This document shows positions 32,956 to 40,973 of a DNA stretch of 43,336 nucleotides, piece after piece. The notes under the pieces are model-generated. The model did no database searches and was not told the DNA's origin. It saw only the letters and a program-made list of their open reading frames with translations. Numbering within the stretch: the stretch's first letter is position 1; each line of letters opens with the position of its first letter. The DNA lies in NCBI GenBank assembly GCA_913057685.1, contig CAJXOA010000016.1, positions 1 to 43,336 of the forward strand, in the 5' to 3' direction. The stretch comes from an uncultured Trueperaceae bacterium. Its GTDB lineage: Bacteria > Deinococcota > Deinococci > Deinococcales > Trueperaceae. Both the position numbers and the translations under genes were made by a program.

Positions 32956-35658
32956 TCAGGGCAGGTGCGTGCCGGCGAGCGCCTCGAGGCGCTCGGCGGC
33001 GTCGTGCCGGTCGAACGCCTCGAGGAGGTGGATCGCCCCGCGCAGCGGGGCGGCGACGCGGGCCCGGTCGGTCGCGTCGAGGCGGGCGAGGGGACCGTCG
33101 AGCGCGGCGAGGTTGGCGAGCAGGTCGGTGGCGTCGTCGCCCCGAATCAGCAGGTCGTTGAGGGCGAGGCGCGCGCCGATTTCGGTCAGCGCGTCGCCGG
33201 CATCGGCGTAGGCGCGGACCGCGTCCGCGAGCGACGTGCGGGTCGCGGTGAGCGCCTCGTCGTAACCGGCGGTCGCGACCCACGAGATGTTCTGCAGCGA
33301 GGCGGCGTTCATCCACGCCGGGCCGGCGCGTTCGCCGGCGTCCAGGACCTCGCGGAAGGTCGCGGCGGCGGCGTCCCAGTCGCCGAGGATCACCAGCAGG
33401 GTGTTGAGGTTGATCAGGGTCCACGCCAAGCGGGCGGGGTCGTCGAGCGCGCGGCGGAGGGGGAGGGCGGCGGCGTAGAAGCGGCGCGCCTCGGCGCGGC
33501 GGCCGACGTTGAACGCCAGCGACCCGGCGGCGTCGAGGGCGTCGGCGCGGGCGGCGTCGGGGAGGTCGTCGCCGTGCGCGTCCAGGAGTGGACGGAGCCG
33601 CCCGAGCGCCGCACCGGCGTGCCCGAGCGACGCCATCACCCGCCAGGTGCGGGCGAGGAGGGGGAGGGCGTACGCGGGGTCGCGGGCGACGAGGTGGTCG
33701 AGGGCGGCGTCGACGTTCTCGAGTTCCGGTTGCAGGTCGGCGAGTGCCGCGTCGCCCTCGCGGCCGAACGTCCGTTCGCGCGTCGCGTCGAGGAGGTCGG
33801 CGTAGTGGCACGCCATCGCGCCCCGCGCCCGCTCGCGCAGCGCCTCGGGGGCGTCGGGCCCGGCCACGAGCGCCAGGCCGGGGGCGAGGGCGTAGCGGGG
33901 GGTGCCGTCGCGGAGCGGCGGTTCGGGGCTCACGACGTGGCGGGCGGCGAGCGCCTCGAGGCGGGCCTCGAGGGCGGCGTCGTCGGGGGGTGGGGCGTCG
34001 TGGGGTGGGGGGTCCTGCGCGACGGCGGCGACCGCCCGCAGCGCGGGGACGGGGGCGGGCCCGTCGAGGACGGTCCAGGCGTCGACCAGCGCGCGCTCGT
34101 CCGCGTCGAGCGTCGCGAGGAGCGGCGCGTACGTCTCCGCCAGGGAGCGGTGCCGGGGGGCGAGGTCGGCGGGACCGTCCCGCAGGGGTTCGGCGGCGTG
34201 CTCGAGGGTCCCGAGGAAGGCGGCGGGGCCGCGCCGCGCGAGGGTCCGGCCGGCGAGGAGGGCGGCGACGGGGTGGCCGTGCAGGCGGCGGGCGGCGGCC
34301 AGCAGGCTGCGGGCGTTGCCGGCGTCGACGGTGACGGGGTTGCCGTGCGCCTGCGCTGCGTGCCGCATCAGCGTGACGGTCGGGTCGGCCTCCGCCGCGG
34401 CGGGGTCGTGCGCGTCGACGTCGGGGAGGGGGAGGTGGGGGACGCGGATGGCGCGCTCGCGCAGCAGGCCGAACGGGGCGCGGGTCGCGACGAGGCCGGT
34501 GAGGCCCGGCTCGCCCGCCAGGAGCGCCCCGACCGAAGCGGCCCGCGCGACGTCCGGGGGGAGGTCGTCGATCGCCAGCTGCAGCGCCAACCCGCGGACG
34601 CGGGCGGCGATGCGGTGGAGGGCGCGGCCCCCCACCGCCCCGTCGCCGGGCGTGGCGGGGACGCCGGCGGCGTCGAGGGCGGCGTCGATGCGGTGGGCGA
34701 GCTCGCCGGCGTCGCGCACGCCGCCCGCGTCGACGACGACGCGCAGCGCGGCGGCGGGGGGGTCGGTCCGCCGGAGGGCTTCGCGGAGGAGGCGCGAGGT
34801 GCCGATGCCGGGGGGCCCGACGAGGGTGACGAGGTCGACGTCGGGGGCGGCGAGGGCCGCTTCGACGCGCGCGAGCAGGTCGTGGCGGCCGACGAACGGG
34901 GTCGCTTCGAAGGGGACGGGGGCGTGCGCGTCGGGTGCGCCGTCGCGGAGCTGGGCGGCGAGGGCGTCGAGCGCGGGGCTGGGGGCGGCGTCGAGGTGCG
35001 CGCGGACGGCGTCGCGGCAGCGTTGGACCTGGCGGAGGGCGGCGTCGCGCCGCCCGAGCGCCGCGAGGGTGCGCACGAGGCGCAGGTGGGCGTCCTCGTC
35101 CCAGGGGACGTGCTGCGTCGCGAGGTGGAGGAGGGTGACGGCGTCGTCGCGGCGGTCGTCGTCGGCGGCGGCGTCGGCGGCGAGGACGAAGGCGTCGCGG
35201 ACCTCCTCGGCGAGCGCCTCGCGGGTCGCTTCGACCCAGGCGTCGAAGGCGGGGGCGTCCTTGACGTGGAAGCCGTCGAGGAACGGTCCGCCGAGCAGGT
35301 CGGCGCCGATCGGGTCGCCGGCGTGCGCGCCGGTGCGGGCCCAGGCGCGGAAGCGGTCGAGGTCGAGGGCGACGTGGGCGTGGGGGTCGAGCTGGACGGT
35401 GCGGCGGTCGGTGATCAGGCGGTCGCCGACGGCCCCGCGGAGGTCGGTGAGGGCGAGGCGGAGGTGGTTGCGGGCCTTCCGCTCGTCGCGGTCGCCCCAC
35501 AGCAGGTGCAGGAGGTGGTCGCGGGGGTGGGGGCGCGGCTCGGTGGCGAGGAGCAGCAGCAGGGCGGTGGTCTTGCGGTAGCGGAATCGCGCCGGCGTCC
35601 CGCCGACGTGGACGGCGGGCACCCCCATCAGGGACAGACGCAACGGGGACGCGCTCAC
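32956..35658 (-). CDS. SARP/AfsR-type regulator: winged helix, BTAD, ATPase-like and helical-repeat domains
   Basis: 900 residues. Residues 5-100 are an OmpR-like winged helix (RYRKTTALLLLLATEPRPHP, RNHLRLALTDLRGAVGD). Residues 130-235 are the BTAD domain (FLDGFHVKDAPAFDAWVEAT, HLRLVRTLAALGRRDAALRQ). FVGRHDLLARVEAAL starts an ATPase-like domain whose P-loop reads GPPGIGTS (281-288): the essential Lys is Thr287. Residues from about 570 are alpha-helical repeats resembling TPRs. SARP proteins activate transcription at direct repeats. GTG 35658 is chosen because TACGTT lies six bases upstream and the domain starts right after it; a start at 35679 would run across the box. Confidence 0.9.
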   Translation of the reverse strand: MSASPLRLSLMGVPAVHVGGTPARFRYRKTTALLLLLATEPRPHPRDHLLHLLWGDRDERKARNHLRLALTDLRGAVGDRLITDRRTVQLDPHAHVALDLDRFRAWARTGAHAGDPIGADLLGGPFLDGFHVKDAPAFDAWVEATREALAEEVRDAFVLAADAAADDDRRDDAVTLLHLATQHVPWDEDAHLRLVRTLAALGRRDAALRQVQRCRDAVRAHLDAAPSPALDALAAQLRDGAPDAHAPVPFEATPFVGRHDLLARVEAALAAPDVDLVTLVGPPGIGTSRLLREALRRTDPPAAALRVVVDAGGVRDAGELAHRIDAALDAAGVPATPGDGAVGGRALHRIAARVRGLALQLAIDDLPPDVARAASVGALLAGEPGLTGLVATRAPFGLLRERAIRVPHLPLPDVDAHDPAAAEADPTVTLMRHAAQAHGNPVTVDAGNARSLLAAARRLHGHPVAALLAGRTLARRGPAAFLGTLEHAAEPLRDGPADLAPRHRSLAETYAPLLATLDADERALVDAWTVLDGPAPVPALRAVAAVAQDPPPHDAPPPDDAALEARLEALAARHVVSPEPPLRDGTPRYALAPGLALVAGPDAPEALRERARGAMACHYADLLDATRERTFGREGDAALADLQPELENVDAALDHLVARDPAYALPLLARTWRVMASLGHAGAALGRLRPLLDAHGDDLPDAARADALDAAGSLAFNVGRRAEARRFYAAALPLRRALDDPARLAWTLINLNTLLVILGDWDAAAATFREVLDAGERAGPAWMNAASLQNISWVATAGYDEALTATRTSLADAVRAYADAGDALTEIGARLALNDLLIRGDDATDLLANLAALDGPLARLDATDRARVAAPLRGAIHLLEAFDRHDAAERLEALAGTHLP

Positions 35659-35664
35659 CCCCGT

Positions 35665-35709
35665 AACGTAGCGTGTCAAAACCGTGTCGAACGTTATGTC
35701 AGCGTTATC
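35665..35709 (-). promoter_or_regulatory. SARP gene promoter overlapped by tandem direct repeats
   Basis: TACGTT (35665-35670, minus) is the -10 box, six bases before GTG 35658. Above it, TGACA/CGACA repeats occur on the minus strand at 35674-35678, 35685-35689 and 35697-35701, spaced 11 and 12 bp, and TAACG repeats at 35692-35696 and 35703-35707 (11 bp). One-turn spaced repeats near the -10 are the known layout of SARP binding sites. Confidence 0.5.
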
Positions 35710-35721
35710 TGGGAGTGGGGG

Positions 35722-36363
35722 TCAGGCCCCCTCGCCCAGCAGCTGCGCGTGCCCCCGCTCCAGCTTCGTGCGGTCCGACGGCGTCCAACCGTAGGCGGTC
35801 GCCAGCGCCTCCGCCGCGCCCTCCAGCGCCGTGCCGGCGTCGGCGGGGGCGGCCTCCGCCCACTCGAGCTCCACCTCGCGCCACGCCGCCCGCCGGTCCT
35901 GCCCCGGTTTGCGCGCCGTGACGTCGTCGAACGACAACGTCGCCACCCGCACGCCGCCGTGCAGGACCGGGAGGTCGCGGCGCTCCACGTCCAGCGACAT
36001 CACGACGTGCAGCGCCGCGGGGTCGGTCACGGTCCCGACCGCGTCCGCCAGCTCCGTCGGCCACCCCTGCGGCGCGTCGGCGTCCAGGACGACCTCGAGC
36101 TCCCCGCGGACGTGCTCGCCGTCCCGCACCGTCCCGAGCGTCTTCAGGGTCGCGACGACCCGCCCCTCCCCGGTCCGCCGCCGCAGGGCGAAGCCGACGC
36201 GCTGCAGCGACAGCCGCGGGTCGTCGTAGTAGCGGTCCTTGTGTACCGCCCGCGCGACCTCGCCGACCGTCAGCCCCCACGGCGCCAGGTGCGCGGCGAG
36301 GTCGGCGGGCTCCGGCGGGTCCCCGTCCTCGCGCAGGTACTTGCGTTCGCGTTCGGTCTTCAC
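35722..36363 (-). CDS. CYTH-domain protein
   Basis: 213 residues. The N-terminus VKTERERKYL carries the CYTH signature ExExK (E4, E6, K8). Later charged strands fit the tunnel fold: RVGFALRRRTGEGRVVATLK, RGELEVVLDAD and WREVELEWAEA. The family includes class IV adenylate cyclases, thiamine triphosphatases and inorganic polyphosphatases, so the substrate is probably a triphosphate or polyphosphate. GTG at 36363 overlaps the stop of the zincin-like gene (GTGA), so the pair is coupled. Confidence 0.88.
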   Translation of the reverse strand: MKTERERKYLREDGDPPEPADLAAHLAPWGLTVGEVARAVHKDRYYDDPRLSLQRVGFALRRRTGEGRVVATLKTLGTVRDGEHVRGELEVVLDADAPQGWPTELADAVGTVTDPAALHVVMSLDVERRDLPVLHGGVRVATLSFDDVTARKPGQDRRAAWREVELEWAEAAPADAGTALEGAAEALATAYGWTPSDRTKLERGHAQLLGEGA

Positions 36364-36848
36364 GACCCCCGCCCCAGGAGCCGCCGCCACCACGGCCGCC
36401 CTGCAGAGTCCCCGGCAGCGTCGGTGTCGGGACGGTCGAGGTCGGTGGGGGCGGCGTCGGCCGGTTCGCTGCGCGCATCGAACTGCTGGGCGTCGAGCAG
36501 GTCCTGCTCGATCAGGCGCCCGTCGCCCGCCAACGACTCGACGTGGTGCTGGAGTTCGTGGGTCAACGTCTCCCAGATCTCCTCCTCCCAGTCGAAGTCC
36601 GGATCGTTCTCGGCGATCGCGCGGAAGCTGCCCCAGTACAGCGCCACGTGGCGGCCCAACCCCGCGTCGCCGCCCAGGAAGGCGTCGGGGCCCGGGTCCA
36701 GGTACTCCCCCATGCGCCAGACGTCGTCGTAGCCCTCCTCCAGGACCTCCTGCTCGAGGGCGTGCACCCCCTGCAGGTCCCGCAGGAACCCCTCGGGGAT
36801 CTCGGCGGTCATGCGCTGCACGGTCGTGCGGAACTGGCGGTACGTCAC
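36360..36848 (-). CDS. Zincin-like metallopeptidase family protein (HExxH)
   Basis: 162 residues. ETLTHELQHHVESLAG holds the HExxH motif (H97, E98, H101), followed by an acidic helix (IEQDLLDAQQ) that may give the third ligand, as in the pfam06262 zincin-like family. No signal peptide. The C-terminal 40 residues are Asp/Ala-rich and end in a basic patch (WWRRLLGRGS). GTG at 36848 has TAGGCT six bases upstream. Peptidase activity is not proven for the family. Coupled to the CYTH gene. Confidence 0.78.
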   Translation of the reverse strand: MTYRQFRTTVQRMTAEIPEGFLRDLQGVHALEQEVLEEGYDDVWRMGEYLDPGPDAFLGGDAGLGRHVALYWGSFRAIAENDPDFDWEEEIWETLTHELQHHVESLAGDGRLIEQDLLDAQQFDARSEPADAAPTDLDRPDTDAAGDSAGRPWWRRLLGRGS

Positions 36849-36854
36849 GCGCGA

Positions 36855-36860
36855 AGCCTA
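36855..36860 (-). promoter_or_regulatory. TAGGCT -10 box before the zincin-like gene
   Basis: TAGGCT on the minus strand, six bases before GTG 36848. Confidence 0.5.
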
Positions 36861-36964
36861 CCGCCCCCCGGCGGCGGCGCGGGCCGCCCCGCCGACCGGC
36901 GCGCCCCCCGCCGCCGCGCGGCGGCGAGGACGGCCGTCCCGCGCCGGGGCGCGGGGGCGCTTGC

Positions 36965-37056
36965 TATCCTTTGCGCCACGTTCGCGTCGTCCGGGTCGCG
37001 CCGGCCGCTGCCTCCCGCACCGGCCCCGCGCCCCACGGGTAGAAAGGGACTCCGTC
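36965..37056 (+). promoter_or_regulatory. Promoter and leader of the EF-G-like gene
   Basis: TATCCT at 36965-36970 is the probable -10. It is followed by a leader of about 80 bases and AGAAAGGGA (37041-37049) as Shine-Dalgarno sequence before ATG 37057. This gene is clearly leadered, unlike many neighbours. Confidence 0.5.
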
Positions 37057-39120
37057 ATGTCCGAACTCCGCAACGTCGCCCTCCTCTCGCACAGCGGGGC
37101 GGGCAAGACCAGCCTCACCGAAGCGCTGCTGTACCGCACCGGCGTCCTGGACGCCATGGGCGCCGTCGAGGACGGCACCACCGCCAGCGACCGCAGCCCG
37201 GAGGAGACCCGCCGCAAGATCAGCATCTCCACCAGCCTCCACCCGGTCGAGTGGAAGGGGCACCGCTTCACCCTCCTCGACGCGCCCGGCTACGCCGACT
37301 TCGTCGGCGAGATCCGCGGCGCGCAGGCCGCGGCGGACGCCGCGATGATCGTGGTGAGCGCCGTGTCCGGCGTCGCGGTCGGGACCGAACGGGTGTGGAC
37401 CAGCACCTTCGAGCGGGAGCTGTCGAGCTTCGTGGTGATCAACAAGATGGACCGCGAGAACGCCGACTTCTTCCGCACCATGGCGCAGATCGAGGCGACG
37501 CTGCCCGGCACCTTCGCCGCCATCCAGGTCCCGATCGGCAAGGCCGCCGACTTCCGCGGGGTCGTCGACCTGCTCACGATGACCGCCTGGACCTGGCCGG
37601 ACGGGACGCCCGTCGAGGGCGAGATCCCGAGCGAGGTGGCGGGCGTCGCGCAGGAGTACCACGACCGCCTGGTCGAAGCGATCGTCGAGACCGACGACGA
37701 GCTGATGGCGAAGTACCTCGAGGACGTCGACATCGCCGCCGCCGACCTGCGCGACGCCTTCTTCGCCGCCGTGCGTGCCGGCGCGCTGACGCCGGTCCTG
37801 CTGGCGTCCGCGGAGAAGGCGATGGGGATCGGCCTGCTGCTGGACTTCATGGTCGAGGGCGTGCGCGGCCCCGCCGAGCACGCCCCGCTCCCGGTCGCCA
37901 CCGGCGCGTCGCCCGACCTCGGGGCGGACGCGCCGTTCCTCGCCCGCGTCGTCAAGACCGCGGTCGATCCCTACCTCGGCAAGATCTCCTACCTCCGGGT
38001 GCTGGCCGGGTCGCTGAAGGCGGGCGACACGGTGCTGGACACCTCCCGCGGCGACGGCGAGGCGGTGTCGGTCAAGCTCGCGCACCTGTACGTCCCCGAC
38101 GGCGGCGAGCTGAACGAGGTCCCGCGCCTCGAGGCCGGCGCCATCGGCGCGGTCACGAAGATCGAGGCGCTGCACACCGGCGACACGTTGGCGGCGTCCG
38201 AGCGGCCCGTCGAGCTCGCCCCGATCCGCTTCCCGCCGCCCGTGATGGCGGTCGCGCTGGAGCCGGAGACGCGCGCCGACGACGACAAGCTCGGCGACGC
38301 CCTCCACAAGCTGTTGGAGGCCGACCCCACCCTGCAGCTCGAACGCAACCCCGACACGCACGAGACCGTCCTCTGGGGCATGGGGCACGTGCACCTCGAG
38401 GTCGCCAAGAACGCCCTCAAGGACCGCTACGGCGTCGCGGTCGCGACGCACCCCCCGCGGGTCGCCTACCGCGAGACGATCCGCGGGCAGGGCGACGCGC
38501 GCTACCGCCACAAGAAGCAGACCGGGGGGGCGGGCCAGTTCGCCGAGGTCGCGCTCCGCGTCGAGCCGGCGGAGACCGGTGCGGGCCTGGTGTTCGACTG
38601 GGCGGTCGTCGGCGGGGCGATCCCCGCCGCCTTCCAGTCCAGCTGCGAGAAGGGCGTGCGCCAGGCGATGGCGCGCGGCGTGCTCGGCGGCTTCGTCACC
38701 GACGACGTGCACGTCACCGTCTACGACGGTAAGGACCACCCGGTCGACAGCAAGGACGTCGCCTTCGTCGCCGCCGCGGCGCAGGCGTTCCGCGACGCGG
38801 TCGCGCAGGCCGACCCGGTCGTGATGGAACCGGTCGCGCTCGTCAAGGTCCGCGTCCCCGACCGCTTCACCGGCGACGTCATCGGGGACCTCAACGCCCG
38901 GCGGGGCCGCATCCTCGGCATGGACAACGAGGGCGCGGTCTCCACCGTCAGCGCGCACGTCCCCGAAGCGGAGCTCGCGACGTACTCCCCGGAGCTGCGC
39001 AGCCTCACCGGCGGGCGGGGCGCCTTCTCGCGGCGGCAGGACCACTACGCCCCCGTCCCGCCGCACCTCGTCGACCGCGTCCTCGAGGCCGCCCGCACCG
39101 ACGGGGAGGCGTCCGGCTGA
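37057..39120 (+). CDS. Elongation factor G-like protein (EF-G-2 type)
   Basis: 687 residues with full EF-G layout. G1 is SHSGAGKT (11-18), G3 is DAPGYADF (75-82) and G4 NKMD (129-132), followed by domains II to V (EVALRVEPAETGAGLVFDW, RRGRILGMDNEGAVSTVSAH, LRSLTGGRGAFSRRQDHY). In canonical EF-G, G3 is DTPGH, with the histidine that positions water for GTP hydrolysis; here it is Tyr79. This DAPGY variant is known in EF-G-2-type paralogues such as the Thermus one. A second, canonical fusA should exist elsewhere. ATG at 37057 is chosen for its Shine-Dalgarno sequence; the open frame upstream is noise. Confidence 0.93.
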   Translation: MSELRNVALLSHSGAGKTSLTEALLYRTGVLDAMGAVEDGTTASDRSPEETRRKISISTSLHPVEWKGHRFTLLDAPGYADFVGEIRGAQAAADAAMIVVSAVSGVAVGTERVWTSTFERELSSFVVINKMDRENADFFRTMAQIEATLPGTFAAIQVPIGKAADFRGVVDLLTMTAWTWPDGTPVEGEIPSEVAGVAQEYHDRLVEAIVETDDELMAKYLEDVDIAAADLRDAFFAAVRAGALTPVLLASAEKAMGIGLLLDFMVEGVRGPAEHAPLPVATGASPDLGADAPFLARVVKTAVDPYLGKISYLRVLAGSLKAGDTVLDTSRGDGEAVSVKLAHLYVPDGGELNEVPRLEAGAIGAVTKIEALHTGDTLAASERPVELAPIRFPPPVMAVALEPETRADDDKLGDALHKLLEADPTLQLERNPDTHETVLWGMGHVHLEVAKNALKDRYGVAVATHPPRVAYRETIRGQGDARYRHKKQTGGAGQFAEVALRVEPAETGAGLVFDWAVVGGAIPAAFQSSCEKGVRQAMARGVLGGFVTDDVHVTVYDGKDHPVDSKDVAFVAAAAQAFRDAVAQADPVVMEPVALVKVRVPDRFTGDVIGDLNARRGRILGMDNEGAVSTVSAHVPEAELATYSPELRSLTGGRGAFSRRQDHYAPVPPHLVDRVLEAARTDGEASG

Positions 39121-39135
39121 GCGCGCGCGGTGCGG

Positions 39136-39141
39136 TAGCGT
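39136..39141 (+). promoter_or_regulatory. TAGCGT -10 box before the ABC transporter gene
   Basis: TAGCGT lies seven bases before GTG 39149, in the 28-base gap after the EF-G-like gene, so the ABC gene has its own start signal. Confidence 0.55.
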
Positions 39142-39148
39142 CGGGCCC

Positions 39149-40969
39149 GTGAAGGTCCTGCGCCAGTTCCTCGAGCTGTTGACGCCCCGCGAACGCCGCC
39201 AGGTGTGGCTGCTGCTGCCGCTGGTCGTCCTCATGGCGTTCGCCGAGGTGATCGGCATCGCGTCGGTCGTGCCGTTCCTCGAGCTCACCACCGACCGCGA
39301 GGCGGCCCGGAACAACGCGGTGCTCGCCTTCGCGTACGAGACCTTCGGGTTCGAGCAGTGGCGCTGGTTCATGGTCGCGACCGGTGCCGCGGTGATCGTG
39401 GTGCTGCTCCTCGCGAACGGCTTCCTGGCGTACGGCAACTGGATCCTGTTCCGCTTCGGCGCGATCCGCAACCACACGATCGCGCGGCGGCTGTTGATCC
39501 GCTACCTGCAGCAGCCCTACGCCTTCTTCCTGACGCGCAACACCTCGTCGCTGGCGAACAACGTCCTGCAGGAGGTGCAACAGATCATCCGCGGGGTGGT
39601 GCGGCCGGGCCTGCAGCTGGTCGCGAAGGGCTTCACGGTCCTGGCGATCCTCGGGTTGTTGGTGGTCGCCAACCCGCTCCTGGCGTTGCTCACGAGCGTC
39701 GTGCTGGGCGGCGCGTACGGCCTGATCTACCTCGTCATCCGCCGCTACGTCCGGCGCATCGGCGAGGACCGGGTGCAGGCGAACCAGGCGCGCTACCGCG
39801 CGGCGCAGGAGGCGATGGGCGGCATCAAGGACCTGCGCCTGCTGGGTCGCGAAGCGGAGATGGTCGAGCGCTTCACCGAGCCGTCGCGGCGCTTCGCGGT
39901 GTACGAAGCGAACAGCCAGGCGCTCGGGGGCCTCCCCCGGTACGTCCTCGAGGCGATCGCCTTCGGCAGCGTCGTGTTCATCACGCTGCTGTTGTTCGCG
40001 ACCGGCGCGGAGGTCGAGGAGGTCGTGCCGGTCCTCGGGCTGTACGCCTTCGCCGGCTACCGGTTGTTGCCGGCCTTGCAGGCGGTCTTCCAGGCCTCGA
40101 CGCAGATTCGCTACAGCCTCGGCGCGCTCGACGAGGTGCACGCCATGGTGCGGCGCGTCGACGCGACGGCGGCCGACCCCGACGCGTTCGAGGACCGCAC
40201 GGCGCTCGCACCGCTGCCGTTCGCCGACCGCCTCGAGGTGCGCGACGTCGCCTTCGCCTACGAGGACGGCACGGAGGTCCTGCAGGGCATCGACCTGGAG
40301 ATCCCGGTGCGCTCGCACGTCGCCTTCGTCGGCACGACGGGGGCCGGCAAGACCACCCTGGTCGACGTGCTGCTCGGGCTGTTGACCCCGAGCGCGGGAA
40401 CCGTGACGGTCGACGACGTCGCCCTGGACGCGGATACCGTCCCCCGCTGGCAGGCGAACGTCGGGTACGTCCCGCAATCGATCTACCTGACCGACGACAC
40501 CGTCGCGCGCAACATCGCGCTGGGCCTGCCCGACGAGCGCATCGACATGGACGCCGTGCGCCGCGCGGCGGCGATGGCGCAACTCGATCGGTTCGTGGAG
40601 ACCGAGTTGCGCGACGGCTACGCGACGGTCGTCGGGGAGCGCGGCGTGCGCCTCTCGGGCGGGCAACGCCAACGCATCGGCATCGCCCGCGCGCTCTACC
40701 ACGACCCCGAGGTCCTCGTCTTCGACGAGGCCACCAGCGCCCTGGACGGCGCGACCGAGCGGGCGGTGTTCGAGGCGATCCGGGCGCTCACCGGCCGCAA
40801 GACGATCCTGTCGATCGCCCACCGGCTCGCCACCATCCAGGACGCCGACACGATCTTCGTGCTCGATGGGGGACGGATCGTGGCGCGCGGCCCGTACGAC
40901 GCGGTCTACGCCGACAGCGACGTCTTCCGCCGGATGGCGGAGGGCGGGGGGCTTCCCGCGCGTCCCTAG
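39149..40969 (+). CDS. ABC transporter, fused permease and ATPase (PglK/MsbA-like flippase)
   Basis: 606 residues. The N-terminal half has about six helices and opens with LLTPRERRQVWLLLPLVVLM followed by FAEVIGIASVVPFLEL, very like PglK-type lipid-linked oligosaccharide flippases. The ATPase domain has Walker A GTTGAGKT (395-402), Q443, signature LSGGQ (502-506), Walker B VLVFDEATS (D526, E527) and H558, all intact. It probably moves a lipid-linked glycan or lipid across the membrane. It is separate from the polysaccharide locus, which already has a Wzx flippase. Stop is four bases from the stop of the convergent HemC-like gene. Confidence 0.9.
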   Translation: MKVLRQFLELLTPRERRQVWLLLPLVVLMAFAEVIGIASVVPFLELTTDREAARNNAVLAFAYETFGFEQWRWFMVATGAAVIVVLLLANGFLAYGNWILFRFGAIRNHTIARRLLIRYLQQPYAFFLTRNTSSLANNVLQEVQQIIRGVVRPGLQLVAKGFTVLAILGLLVVANPLLALLTSVVLGGAYGLIYLVIRRYVRRIGEDRVQANQARYRAAQEAMGGIKDLRLLGREAEMVERFTEPSRRFAVYEANSQALGGLPRYVLEAIAFGSVVFITLLLFATGAEVEEVVPVLGLYAFAGYRLLPALQAVFQASTQIRYSLGALDEVHAMVRRVDATAADPDAFEDRTALAPLPFADRLEVRDVAFAYEDGTEVLQGIDLEIPVRSHVAFVGTTGAGKTTLVDVLLGLLTPSAGTVTVDDVALDADTVPRWQANVGYVPQSIYLTDDTVARNIALGLPDERIDMDAVRRAAAMAQLDRFVETELRDGYATVVGERGVRLSGGQRQRIGIARALYHDPEVLVFDEATSALDGATERAVFEAIRALTGRKTILSIAHRLATIQDADTIFVLDGGRIVARGPYDAVYADSDVFRRMAEGGGLPARP

Positions 40970-40973
40970 GCGC

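Noticed and set aside
32887-32956. SARP and sixA-like genes as one operon
   Set aside because: A hairpin and a separate -10 box with Shine-Dalgarno sequence lie between them; read-through is possible but not supported.
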